DNA from: Rhodospirillaceae bacterium
GTDB lineage: Bacteria > Pseudomonadota > Alphaproteobacteria > SHVP01
Reading direction: 5' to 3'
Length of the DNA stretch: 64,000 nt
Assembly: GCA_002722055.1 (NCBI GenBank)
Contig: PBKD01000007.1
Location: 154,793 to 218,792 of the forward strand
The stretch's first letter is position 1; each line of letters opens with the position of its first letter. The notes beneath the pieces are model-generated. The model ran no database searches, was not told the DNA's origin, and saw only the letters and a list, made by a program, of their open reading frames with translations. Below, piece after piece: positions 17,990-27,208 of the stretch. The position numbers and the translations under genes were made by a program.

Positions 17990-20110
17990 TTATAGTTTGA
18001 TTATTTTTTTCTTCTTTTTGGTTCGAGTGCCCGGCATGCCGCCAGTAGATCTAGCTTTACCAGTTTTTTTATCTATGAATAAGCCGTTATTCTCAAGATT
18101 TTTAATATCATCTCTTATTTTTGCAGCTTCCTCAAATTCAAGATTAGATGCGTGTTCTAGCATAACCTTTTTTAAAGAAGAAATATGTTTCTTTAGGTTA
18201 TCTCCATACTGGTGTTTTTTTAATTTATAATTTTTTTCTAAATCAGGAGAAAAATAATCACTTTCGTATACACTTTCCAAAATATCACCTATATTTTTTT
18301 TAATTGTTTTTGGCTCTATTCCATTTAATTGGTTGTATTTTTCTTGTTTTGTTCTTCTTCTCTTTGTTTCAGTAATTGCATATTGAATTGAGTCTGTAAC
18401 AGTATCAGCGTAAAGTATGACCTTGCTATCTAAATTTCTTGCGGCCCTGCCAATAATCTGAACAAGAGATGTTTTTGATCTAAGAAAACCTTCCTTATCT
18501 GCGTCGAGTATAGCTACTAAGCCACACTCAGGTATGTCTAGCCCTTCTCTTAACAAATTTATACCAATTAAAACATCAAAGGACCCAAGTCTTAAATCCC
18601 TAATAATTTCGATTCTTTCAAGGGTGTCAATATCTGAATGTAGGTATCTCACTTTAATATTAGAATCATGAAGGTATTCTGTAAGATCTTCAGCCATTTT
18701 CTTTGTAAGCGTAGTCGCTAGAACTCTATAACCTTTTTCAATAGTTTTTTTACACTCATCAATTAGATTGTCTACCTGATTTTCAACTGGTCGTATATCA
18801 GTTTCAGGGTCAATTAGTCCTGTTGGTCTGATTAATTGTTCTACTACTACACCATTAGTTGAGTTAATTTCCCAGGGGCCAGGTGTAGCAGACACATAAA
18901 TAGTTTGAGGCCTCATTTTATTCCATTCTTCAAACTTTAGTGGTCTATTATCTATACAAGAAGGGAGTCTGAAACCATATTCAGCTAATACCGATTTTCT
19001 GCTTAAATCACCTTTTGACATTCCACCGATTTGAGGAACGGTTACATGACTTTCATCAATAAATAACACTGCTTTATCAGGAATATATTCAAATAAGGTT
19101 GGCGGAGCTTTACCTGCTTTTCTTCCCGTAAGATATCTAGAATAATTTTCTATACCCGCACAAGTACCAGTAGTTTCGATCATTTCAATATCAAATTTTG
19201 TTCTTTCCTCTAATCTTTGGGCTTCAAGCAATTTTTTTTCTTTATGAAATTTTTCTAATTGTATTTGAAGATCAATTTTAATTTTTTTAATTGCTTGATT
19301 TATTGTTGGCCTAGGAGTGACATAGTGTGAGTTAGCGAAAACACGAATATTTTCAAGGGCCTGAGTTTTCTCTCCAATTAGGGGATCAAATTCGTAAATT
19401 GACTCAACCTCATCACCAAATAGTGAAATTTTCCATGCTCTATCCTCTAAATGAGCTGGGAAAATTTCAATTATATCTCCATTTGATCTAAATGTTCCTC
19501 TAACCAAATTTATATTATTTCTTTGATATTGAAGTTCTACAAGAGTTTTTAAAATTTTTTCTCTTTCTATTATTTGTCCTTTATAGAGTGGTAGTGTCAT
19601 TTTTATATAAGTTTCTGGGCTACCCATCCCATATATACATGATACGCTAGCAACAATTATTACATCTTTTCTTTCAAAAAGAGATCTTGTTGCTGAGTGA
19701 CGTAGTCTATCTATTTGTTCATTTATGCTCGCATCTTTCTCTATATATGAGTCTGTACGTGGAACATATGCCTCTGGTTGGTAATAATCATAATATGATA
19801 CAAAGTACTCTACGGCATTTTGAGGAAATAGATTTTTCATTTCCCCATATAGTTGTGCGGCTAAAGTTTTATTTGGAGCCATTATCAATGCAGGTCTTTG
19901 AATTTTTTCAATAATATGAGCCATTGTAAATGTTTTCCCCGAACCAGTTACTCCTAATAAGACTTGCTCCTCCTCATTTTTTTTTAGGCCATTTACAAGA
20001 TCTTCTATTGCCCTAGGCTGATCTCCAGCAGGTTTAAAATCAGATTCAATTTTAAATTTATGATCTAAAATTTTAGATTCGGAAACATTTAGTGATCTTG
20101 AAGAACTCAT
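17990..20110 (-). CDS. uvrB: UvrABC excinuclease subunit B
   Basis: UvrB is the damage-verifying helicase of excision repair. Walker A (GVTGSGKT, 53-60), the beta-hairpin with [12 protein letters not shown], the DESH box and the helicase motif QIIGRAARN are present. A UVR motif close to the C-terminus (about 640-670) contacts UvrC. The protein ends in a Gly-rich and Lys-rich tail, common in alphaproteobacterial UvrB. At 706 aa it is full length. It is divergent from the aminotransferase gene, with 128 bases between. Confidence 0.97.
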   Translation of the reverse strand: MSSSRSLNVSESKILDHKFKIESDFKPAGDQPRAIEDLVNGLKKNEEEQVLLGVTGSGKTFTMAHIIEKIQRPALIMAPNKTLAAQLYGEMKNLFPQNAVEYFVSYYDYYQPEAYVPRTDSYIEKDASINEQIDRLRHSATRSLFERKDVIIVASVSCIYGMGSPETYIKMTLPLYKGQIIEREKILKTLVELQYQRNNINLVRGTFRSNGDIIEIFPAHLEDRAWKISLFGDEVESIYEFDPLIGEKTQALENIRVFANSHYVTPRPTINQAIKKIKIDLQIQLEKFHKEKKLLEAQRLEERTKFDIEMIETTGTCAGIENYSRYLTGRKAGKAPPTLFEYIPDKAVLFIDESHVTVPQIGGMSKGDLSRKSVLAEYGFRLPSCIDNRPLKFEEWNKMRPQTIYVSATPGPWEINSTNGVVVEQLIRPTGLIDPETDIRPVENQVDNLIDECKKTIEKGYRVLATTLTKKMAEDLTEYLHDSNIKVRYLHSDIDTLERIEIIRDLRLGSFDVLIGINLLREGLDIPECGLVAILDADKEGFLRSKTSLVQIIGRAARNLDSKVILYADTVTDSIQYAITETKRRRTKQEKYNQLNGIEPKTIKKNIGDILESVYESDYFSPDLEKNYKLKKHQYGDNLKKHISSLKKVMLEHASNLEFEEAAKIRDDIKNLENNGLFIDKKTGKARSTGGMPGTRTKKKKKIIKL

Positions 20111-20238
20111 TTCTGTATATTAACCTTGAAAAAAATTAACTTCTGTTGCTTTAATGTAAGATATATTGTTTTTATTTATATTGTAAGTTAAGTTTACCTT
20201 TTTTTTGCAATTATTAAATTTCTAAAGGAGACATAATT

Positions 20239-21444
20239 ATGGCATTTATTGCCGATTCTTTAAATCGTATCAAAGTTTCACCTACCATGGCTGTTACAAC
20301 TTTGGCTGCCCAACTTAAAGCTGAGGGTAAGAGTATAATTTCTTTAGGTGCAGGTGAGCCCGATTTTGATACCCCAAATAATATAAAAGAAGCAGCCAAA
20401 AAAGCGATAGATGATGGTCAAACAAAATATACTCCAGTTGGAGGCACGGCAATTTTAAAAAAAGCAATTTCTGATAAATTCAAAAATGAAAATAATTTAA
20501 TATATAACCCTAGTGATCAAATTACAGTAAGTAATGGCGGTAAACATATTATTTTTAATGCATTTGTATCTACAATAAATAAAGGTGATGAAGTTATAAT
20601 ACCTGCTCCTTATTGGGTGTCCTACCCTGATATGGTTCTTTTTTCAGGAGGCAAGCCTGTAATTCTTCACACATCTATTGATTCAGGTTTTAAAGTCTCA
20701 CCCGAGTCGATAGGAAAATTAGTTACAGAAAAAACTAAATGGATCATATTAAATTCTCCTAGCAATCCGACTGGAGCTTCATATACCTATGAAGAGTTGA
20801 GGTTAATTGGTGATGTTTTAAAAAAATATCCAAATATATGGATTCTATCAGATGATATTTATGAGCATTTAGTATATGACGATTTTAAATACCATACATT
20901 TGCAGAGGTAGTGCCAGAGCTTTTTGATAGAACTCTTACTGTAAATGGTTGCTCAAAAGCTTTCGCAATGACAGGGTGGAGAATTGGCTTTGCAGGCGGT
21001 AGTGCTGATTTAATTAAAGCAATGGAAAAACTTCAATCTCAAAGCACTACAAATCCCAGTTCTATAAGTCAGGCAGCTGCTGTTGAGGCATTAACTGGAG
21101 ATAAAATTTATCTGACTGAAAGATCTAAAAAATTCTGTGAGAGAAGAGATATTGTTGTTGAACTTCTAAATAAGATTCCTGGAATTGACTGTTTAAAACC
21201 TGAGGGTGCCTTCTATGTTTATCCTTCGTGTTCTGAGTTAATTGGAAAAACGACTTATGATGGTAAAACAATAAAGAATGATGAAGATTTCTGTAAATTT
21301 TTACTTGAAAGTGAGGGTGTTGCTGTTGTTCAAGGTTCAGCTTTTGGTTTGGAGCCACACTTTAGGATATCATATGCTACATCAAATCATTTATTAATAG
21401 AAGCATGTAAAAGAATTGATAGTTTTTGTTCCAGCCTTAAATAA
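20239..21444 (+). CDS. aspC: Aspartate-type aminotransferase (class I, subgroup Ib)
   Basis: A fold-type I PLP aminotransferase of 401 aa. It has the N-terminal SLGAGEPDFDTP, the NSPSNPTGA loop, SDDIYEHLVYD and the PLP lysine in NGCSKAFAMTGWRIGF. The C-terminal Arg in FRISYATS binds the substrate carboxylate. The sequence resembles the alphaproteobacterial AspC/AatA enzymes that act on aspartate and sometimes prephenate. A GGAGA ribosome site precedes the ATG. The prephenate activity is only a family possibility. Confidence 0.92.
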   Translation: MAFIADSLNRIKVSPTMAVTTLAAQLKAEGKSIISLGAGEPDFDTPNNIKEAAKKAIDDGQTKYTPVGGTAILKKAISDKFKNENNLIYNPSDQITVSNGGKHIIFNAFVSTINKGDEVIIPAPYWVSYPDMVLFSGGKPVILHTSIDSGFKVSPESIGKLVTEKTKWIILNSPSNPTGASYTYEELRLIGDVLKKYPNIWILSDDIYEHLVYDDFKYHTFAEVVPELFDRTLTVNGCSKAFAMTGWRIGFAGGSADLIKAMEKLQSQSTTNPSSISQAAAVEALTGDKIYLTERSKKFCERRDIVVELLNKIPGIDCLKPEGAFYVYPSCSELIGKTTYDGKTIKNDEDFCKFLLESEGVAVVQGSAFGLEPHFRISYATSNHLLIEACKRIDSFCSSLK

Positions 21445-21492
21445 ATTATAATTATTTTAATTAGTATAAGCCCATCAAATAAGAGTAAAAAA

Positions 21493-22686
21493 TTGAAAAG
21501 TAAGAGTAATAAGAGCGATATCTTGTTGATCATGCTGATGCTGAATGCAATCGAAATTTTTGCAATGCAGCTTCTTGTGCCTTCAATGCCTGATCTAAAA
21601 AATTACTTCACGACATCAGACTATAATGTCCAACTAACATTAACAGTATTTATGTTTGGTTTTGCTGTATCTCAAATATTGTACGGGCCTTTATCAGATA
21701 AATATGGAAGAAAGCCTTTAATATTACTATCAATCTTTATTTTTATAATTGGTTCTATATTAGGATTTTTTTCTCAATCCATTGAAACTCTAATAATATC
21801 AAGACTCATTCAATCAATTGGTGCTGCAGGAGGCATGGTTCTCCCCCCGGCTGTAATAAGAGATGTATATGGCGAATCTGGTTCTACAAGGGCTATAGGC
21901 TGGTTAAGTATTGTTGCAGGAATAGCTGCTTTATTAGCCCCTTACATTGGTGGTTTGCTAAATGATACGTATGGCTGGAGATCCGGTATGCTTGTTTTGG
22001 TCATCATTGGAATAATTATTTTTATTGTCTCACTAATTTTTTATCCAGAAAGTCTGAAAAGTAAAGAAAAAAACAATTTTAGTTTGCTTGCTATATTTTT
22101 AGATTATTATGAATTATTCTCCCTTAGGGTTTTTTGTATATTTTTTATAATTTTATCCTCCATAAATGGAGTATTTTATGCTTTTTTTGCTGGAGGTGTT
22201 TATGTTGTTGTAGAAAATTTAGGTCTACAATCAACAGACTTTGGTTTGATAATGGTTCCTCTAGTTGTCTCCTTCGTAATAAGTGCTTATATTAGTGTTA
22301 GAGTAAATAAATTTTTTAACCCTCTTATTATTATCTTTCTAGGTTCTTTATTTTCTTTTTTCTCTGCAATTATGATTTATATTTTGTTCATAACAGGTAA
22401 TTTAACTTTTTTTACACTTACTTTTTTTGGTTTGTTTCTAGGGTGGGGTAATGGTCAAGTAATACCATTATCTACTTCTTTAGCAATAAATCTTTTTCCT
22501 TCAAAAGCAGGCACAGTGTCTGCAGCAATAGGAACAGGTTCTATGCTTGCTGGAGCTATTATTAGTTTGTTGTATGGGCTTATTTATAGTGGTAGCCCGA
22601 ATTCTATGTCTATTTTAATGATATCTACTAGTTTATTAGCGGTAGTGTTTTGTAGTCTAATTTTATTTAAAAAAGAGAGATTATAA
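21493..22686 (+). CDS. MFS transporter, Bcr/CflA drug-resistance type
   Basis: A 12-helix major facilitator of 397 aa. The loop 2-3 signature GPLSDKYGRKP (about 65-75) and the motif RLIQSIGAAGGMVLPPAVIRD (around 103-123) match the Bcr/CflA group, which exports chloramphenicol, bicyclomycin and sulfonamide-like compounds. The start is a TTG with only a weak upstream AAGAG site, so the exact N-terminus is uncertain, with ATG codons available 40 bases further in. It is 48 bases after aspC and two bases before the ASCH gene. Confidence 0.88.
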   Translation: MKSKSNKSDILLIMLMLNAIEIFAMQLLVPSMPDLKNYFTTSDYNVQLTLTVFMFGFAVSQILYGPLSDKYGRKPLILLSIFIFIIGSILGFFSQSIETLIISRLIQSIGAAGGMVLPPAVIRDVYGESGSTRAIGWLSIVAGIAALLAPYIGGLLNDTYGWRSGMLVLVIIGIIIFIVSLIFYPESLKSKEKNNFSLLAIFLDYYELFSLRVFCIFFIILSSINGVFYAFFAGGVYVVVENLGLQSTDFGLIMVPLVVSFVISAYISVRVNKFFNPLIIIFLGSLFSFFSAIMIYILFITGNLTFFTLTFFGLFLGWGNGQVIPLSTSLAINLFPSKAGTVSAAIGTGSMLAGAIISLLYGLIYSGSPNSMSILMISTSLLAVVFCSLILFKKERL

Positions 22687-22688
22687 AA

Positions 22689-23201
22689 ATGTATAGAAAA
22701 TTTGATCTTACGAATGAACATTTAAAATTTTTGGTTAAATTTTCAGACAAAATGAACTTTCAAGTTGATGCAAATTTCAAAATAAGATGCATTGGATGGA
22801 ATCAGGAAGTTTCAAAAAAAATTTTATTTTATATAGTTAATAATGAGAAGGTTGGAACATACTCTCTTCCTTGGTTGCATGAGAGGTATCCCTGGTCAAA
22901 ATCAAATATTGGTGATTATATATTACACGTAGATTTCAAGGGTAAACCATTTGCTATAGTTCAAATTATAAAATTAGAATTATTGTGTTTCAAAGATATT
23001 ACGCAAAATCATACAAACTTTGATGGACCTCCTGTGCGAGATATTAATATTTGGAAAAAATTGCATCAAGAATATTGGTCAAGAGAATTAAAAGCAATAA
23101 ATAAAAAAACTACACCAGAGATGCCTGTAGTTATAGAAGAATTTAAATGTATTTTTTTTATAGAGGATGACTTATCAGATGAAAATAGTAAAAAAGAATA
23201 A
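22689..23201 (+). CDS. ASCH-domain protein
   Basis: This 170-aa protein fits the ASCH fold, a PUA-like RNA-binding domain. The visible pattern is GTYSLPWLHERYPWSKSNIG (about 57-76), a central strand with FAIVQIIKLELLCFKDIT and the closing motif W..LHQEYWSREL. Some ASCH proteins act as N4-acetylcytidine amidohydrolases or RNA-binding regulators, and which applies here is not clear. It overlaps the msrP frame by about 23 bases. Confidence 0.75.
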   Translation: MYRKFDLTNEHLKFLVKFSDKMNFQVDANFKIRCIGWNQEVSKKILFYIVNNEKVGTYSLPWLHERYPWSKSNIGDYILHVDFKGKPFAIVQIIKLELLCFKDITQNHTNFDGPPVRDINIWKKLHQEYWSRELKAINKKTTPEMPVVIEEFKCIFFIEDDLSDENSKKE

Positions 23202-24138
23202 ATGGAATATTTCAGAAAATCTGGTTACACCTGAGGCTTGTTTTTATAATAGAAGAAAATTTCTTTCGTCCTCCATGATAGCCATTACTTCAACTGGTTT
23301 TTCGCTTAAAGGTTTTCCAACTTTGGCAAGAGCAAACAACTTTTCATTGTCTTTCAAAAATAATGGTAAATATGAAGTCGAGAGAGATATTACACCTGAA
23401 GAGATAAACGGGAAATATAATAATTTTTTTGAATTTGGTTCTCATAAACAGATATGGAAAAAAGCGAGTAAATTAAAACTTAGACCTTGGCAAATAATTA
23501 TTGATGGTATGGTTGAAAACAAAATTACTATTGATGTAGATAATTTGATTAAGTTGATGCCTTTAGAAGAGAGAATTTATCGTCATAGATGTGTAGAAGC
23601 ATGGTCTATGGTAGTGCCATGGGTAGGTTTTGAGATTAATCATTTAATTAAATTGGCTAAACCTATTGGTAAACCTAAGTTTATTCAATTTGAATCATTT
23701 TTAGATCCGTCTATTGCTTCAGGACAAAAACAGTTTTGGTACCCATGGCCTTATACAGAAAGTCTTACATACACTGAAGCTAAAAATGAATTATCTTTTA
23801 TGGTTGTTGGAGCTTACGGCAAAAGTCTTGTTGCGCAACATGGAGGTCCACTAAGATTAGCTGTCCCCTGGAAATATGGTTTTAAATCAATTAAATCTAT
23901 TGCAAGAATAACATTTTCCGATAAGAGGTCTGAAACATTTTGGGAGTCACTTCAACCAAAAGAATATGGTTTTTGGGCTAATGTGAATCCTGATTTCCCT
24001 CATCCAAGATGGAGTCAAGAAACTGAGAGAGTATTAGGAACAGATAAAAGAGTACCGACCTTAATTTATAATGGGTATGAAGAGTTCGTCTCAAAAATTT
24101 ATTCTAGAATGGCCAAAAATAAACAATTATTTATGTAA
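23179..24138 (+). CDS. msrP: Protein-methionine-sulfoxide reductase catalytic subunit MsrP
   Basis: MsrP (YedY) is a periplasmic molybdoenzyme that repairs oxidised methionines in envelope proteins. A Tat signal is visible (NRRKFLSSSMIAITS, about 24-38), and the molybdenum-ligating Cys138 is in RHRCVEAWSMVVPW. The start at 23179 gives an N-terminus that lines up with the E. coli protein. An in-frame ATG 12 bases earlier is possible. The moeA/moaD/moaE genes in this window feed its cofactor. Its usual haem partner MsrQ is not next to it. A DUF3429 protein follows instead. Confidence 0.93.
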   Translation: MKIVKKNKWNISENLVTPEACFYNRRKFLSSSMIAITSTGFSLKGFPTLARANNFSLSFKNNGKYEVERDITPEEINGKYNNFFEFGSHKQIWKKASKLKLRPWQIIIDGMVENKITIDVDNLIKLMPLEERIYRHRCVEAWSMVVPWVGFEINHLIKLAKPIGKPKFIQFESFLDPSIASGQKQFWYPWPYTESLTYTEAKNELSFMVVGAYGKSLVAQHGGPLRLAVPWKYGFKSIKSIARITFSDKRSETFWESLQPKEYGFWANVNPDFPHPRWSQETERVLGTDKRVPTLIYNGYEEFVSKIYSRMAKNKQLFM

Positions 24139-24140
24139 CA

Positions 24141-24626
24141 ATGTATTTAAGCTCTGAAAATATAGAACAAAAGTTTAAAGTAATTGCTTCTATCATTACC
24201 AGTGCTGGTGCCTTACCATTTATTACAGTTTCACTTTTTGTAATTTTTTCAGAAAATTATAATTTTCTACTATTTCCAATTATAATTTACTCTGGTCTGA
24301 TTATATGTTTTGTTTGTGGTGCAAATTGGATGATTATTTTATCAGGTGCAACTAAAAGTAAAAGTGTAACTTTAAAAAATTATTTAATTTTTATTTTCAA
24401 CTCCTTAATTCCAATTTTGCTTTCAGGGGGAATAATTTTAAATGAAGGCCTGAATAAGGGAGAATATAATTTTGCTTTTGCTGGCTTATTGCTTATATCG
24501 CTTTTAATTTTTGATATAATTTTTTTCTTTAATAATATGATTGAGGCATGGTGGTTTAAACTTCGTATCTTTGGATCTATGTTATCTGGCGTTTCTTTAA
24601 TTGGAATTAATTTAATCTTAATCTAA
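24141..24626 (+). CDS. DUF3429 inner-membrane protein
   Basis: This 161-aa protein has about five membrane segments, with short loops and a C-terminal EAWWFKLRIFGSML stretch that fits the DUF3429/TMEM69 family. No haem-binding histidine pattern of MsrQ is seen, so it is not the standard partner of the preceding MsrP. It starts two bases after the msrP stop. The family has no assigned function, but the tight junction suggests linked expression. Confidence 0.65.
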   Translation: MYLSSENIEQKFKVIASIITSAGALPFITVSLFVIFSENYNFLLFPIIIYSGLIICFVCGANWMIILSGATKSKSVTLKNYLIFIFNSLIPILLSGGIILNEGLNKGEYNFAFAGLLLISLLIFDIIFFFNNMIEAWWFKLRIFGSMLSGVSLIGINLILI

Positions 24627-24638
24627 AAAAATTAAATA

Positions 24639-25580
24639 TTATCTTTCTTCTGCAATAAGCTTACCTGCTTCCAAAGCAGCCATACAACCGGATCCAGCAG
24701 CTGTGACAGCTTGTCTAAAAATACTATCCTGCACATCGCCAGCAGCAAAAATTCCGTTAATATTTGTTTTTGTTGAGTCAGGTTTTGTAACTATATAACC
24801 AGCATCATCCATTTTGATATACTCTCTAAATAATTCTGTATTGGGTATATGACCTATCGCAATAAATAGTCCTGATATGTCTAGGGAGGAATATTCGTTA
24901 GTAGAGAGATTTTTTAATTTAACTTTTTCAACACTTAGTGGGTTTTCAGAGCCAATTACTTCTTCAACAACTGTATCCCAAATTATATCAATTTTATCAT
25001 TTTTATGAAGTCTGTCTTGAAGAATTTTTTCTGCCCTTAATTCATTTCTCCTATGAATAAGAGTAACTTTTTTTGCATGACTAGTTAAATATAAAGCCTC
25101 TTCAACAGCAGTATTTCCTCCACCTACAACTGCTACATTTTTTTCTTTAAAAAAAAATCCATCGCAAGTAGCGCATGCAGAAACGCCAAAACCTTTATAC
25201 TTTTCTTCACTATTTAAACCCAACCAAGAAGCTTGGGCTCCAGTTGATATAATTATTATATCACTTACATACTTATTACCTGAATCTCCATAACATTTAA
25301 ATGGTTTTTTTGTAAAATCAACTGATGAGATATTATCATTTATAAATTTTGTTCCTACTTTTTGAGCTTGTCTTTGCATTTGTTCCATTAACCAAGGACC
25401 CTGAATGACATTCTCAAACCCTGGGTAATTTTCCACATCAGTAGTAATCGTCATTTGTCCACCAGGTTGTATTCCATGAATAAGTAATGGTTGGAGATTT
25501 GCTCTGGCACAATAAATTGCCGCAGATAAGCCTGCTGGTCCAGAACCTAGAATGATAACTTTTGATTTATATTCATGCAT
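24639..25580 (-). CDS. trxB: Thioredoxin-disulfide reductase
   Basis: TrxB transfers electrons from NADPH through FAD and a redox Cys pair to thioredoxin. The FAD motif GSGPAGLSAAIY (12-23), the CATCDG active site (Cys136 and Cys139), the NADPH motif GGGNTAVEEA (153-162) and the C-terminal GIFAAGDV are in place. The 313-aa length is typical. Its end lies 12 bases from the DUF3429 gene on the opposite strand. Confidence 0.97.
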   Translation of the reverse strand: MHEYKSKVIILGSGPAGLSAAIYCARANLQPLLIHGIQPGGQMTITTDVENYPGFENVIQGPWLMEQMQRQAQKVGTKFINDNISSVDFTKKPFKCYGDSGNKYVSDIIIISTGAQASWLGLNSEEKYKGFGVSACATCDGFFFKEKNVAVVGGGNTAVEEALYLTSHAKKVTLIHRRNELRAEKILQDRLHKNDKIDIIWDTVVEEVIGSENPLSVEKVKLKNLSTNEYSSLDISGLFIAIGHIPNTELFREYIKMDDAGYIVTKPDSTKTNINGIFAAGDVQDSIFRQAVTAAGSGCMAALEAGKLIAEER

Positions 25581-25630
25581 TTCAATTAAGTTCCTAATTA
25601 TAATTGTTATAGAATTTCTTTAGTAGGTTT

Positions 25631-26602
25631 TTAAAAATAATTTGGGTAATTCTTTTTTAAATATGTCGCAACTTTATTTGTATCATTTAAAGTTTCATAT
25701 TTCCATGGTTCTTCGATAATTCCCTTAAAATCTCTAATTGCTTTTCTATTGTAAAGTTGTTCATAAAATTTTTCAAATTTTTTACTTTTACCACTTAATC
25801 TAAATATATAAACTGGTTTACCTGTAGAAGCTACCTCTGATACCATAGATATAGAGTCTTCTGTTACAATGAAGTAGTCAGCGTAGGCTAAATATCCAAA
25901 ATACGAATTTTTAATTTTTTGATTACAAGTTATATTTAGATAATTTTCTAAGTTTTTTTTAAAATAGTCTTTAATTTTCAAACTAGTTCTACGTGAGAAT
26001 GTTATTAATATCGTTATATTCTTATTTTTTTGGAGTTTATTAAGCATTAGAACAAGATTGCTAATTTCTTGTTCTCTCATTCTAAAATGTCTATTTTCTC
26101 CTCCAATCAGCAATGCAATTATTGGCTTTCTGATATTTGAGAATGTCTCTTGAAACTCTAATTTTGCCTTGGCAATAGTTTCAGTATTTATTCTATTAAG
26201 AGCCCCAAATGTTTTGACTACATTTTCACCCACAGTGTTGTCGTGAAATGGGCTAGAAACAATGTCAAAATACTTCGATCTCACTCTAGGATCTTGTATT
26301 TGAATCACCATTATTTTATTTTTTTTATTTTTTTTTAAAATAATTGAAATGCCTACGCTTGCTTTTCCAGAGGCAATTATAATTTTTGGCAGATTGATTG
26401 ACAAAATTTCTCTATTTCCATATAAAAAAATTAAAGGTAATCTGCCTATTGGTAACGTCCAGAGAATGCTGGGTAGATGATTAATTCCAAAAAGAGGCTT
26501 TATTCGAATCAATTTATATTGTTGCCCTAATGACTCGGCTAAACCTATACATTGATTTTCAGTGCCTTTTTTACCATCAGTAATTATCCAAGTATTTTTC
26601 AA
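25631..26602 (-). CDS. ELM1/DUF1022-family protein
   Basis: This 323-aa protein matches the ELM1 family, named for a plant mitochondrial fission factor and common in alphaproteobacteria. It has the N-terminal WIITDGKKGTENQCIGLAESL stretch (4-24, recognisable by DGKxGTENQ) and the later LLIGGENRHF, TFSRRT and EDSISMVSEVASTGKPVY, which gives a GT-B-like glycosyltransferase look. The role in bacteria is not established. It ends 50 bases before trxB. Confidence 0.85.
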   Translation of the reverse strand: MKNTWIITDGKKGTENQCIGLAESLGQQYKLIRIKPLFGINHLPSILWTLPIGRLPLIFLYGNREILSINLPKIIIASGKASVGISIILKKNKKNKIMVIQIQDPRVRSKYFDIVSSPFHDNTVGENVVKTFGALNRINTETIAKAKLEFQETFSNIRKPIIALLIGGENRHFRMREQEISNLVLMLNKLQKNKNITILITFSRRTSLKIKDYFKKNLENYLNITCNQKIKNSYFGYLAYADYFIVTEDSISMVSEVASTGKPVYIFRLSGKSKKFEKFYEQLYNRKAIRDFKGIIEEPWKYETLNDTNKVATYLKKNYPNYF

Positions 26603-26679
26603 ATAAACCTTCCAAAAATTTTTAAACTAACAAACAATAATTTTTAAAATAATTTGATTTTGGAAATAAAGAAAATTTT

Positions 26680-27153
26680 TTATATAAACTCAACTTTAAT
26701 TATCTCGTAATCTTTCGTACCTTTAGGGGTTTTAACTTCAACATTATCTCCCTCAGATTTACCAATGAGTGCTCGCCCAACTGGAGAAGTTATAGATAGC
26801 ATGCCATTTTTTATATCGGACTCATCAGTTCCAACAATTTGGTATTTAACTTCTTCATCTGTGTCTTCATCAATTAGAGTAACAGTTGCTCCAAAAGTAA
26901 TATTTTCACTTTTTAATTCAGAAGGATTAAAAACTTCTGCTCTGCTAAGTTTATCTTCAATTTCAACTATTCTTCCCTCAATAAGGCCTTGTTTTTCTTT
27001 AGCTGCATGGTACTCAGCATTTTCTGATAGATCTCCGTGAGCTCTAGCTTCTTCAATAGCTTTAATTACACTTGGTCTTTCTTCTGACTTAAGCATTTTT
27101 AGTTCATCTTTTAACTTATTATAGCCTCTTACAGTCATTGGTTCACGTGCCAT
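26680..27153 (-). CDS. greA: Transcription elongation factor GreA
   Basis: GreA rescues backtracked RNA polymerase by stimulating transcript cleavage. The 157-aa protein has the N-terminal antiparallel coiled coil with the acidic tip [15 protein letters not shown] (about 41-55) and the C-terminal FKBP-like domain ending in [18 protein letters not shown]. It follows carB with 55 bases between. Confidence 0.97.
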   Translation of the reverse strand: MAREPMTVRGYNKLKDELKMLKSEERPSVIKAIEEARAHGDLSENAEYHAAKEKQGLIEGRIVEIEDKLSRAEVFNPSELKSENITFGATVTLIDEDTDEEVKYQIVGTDESDIKNGMLSITSPVGRALIGKSEGDNVEVKTPKGTKDYEIIKVEFI

Positions 27154-27208
27154 AAGTTTATCCCTGTTTTATTGAACTATTCTTATGTCATTATTCTATT
27201 AATTTTTT

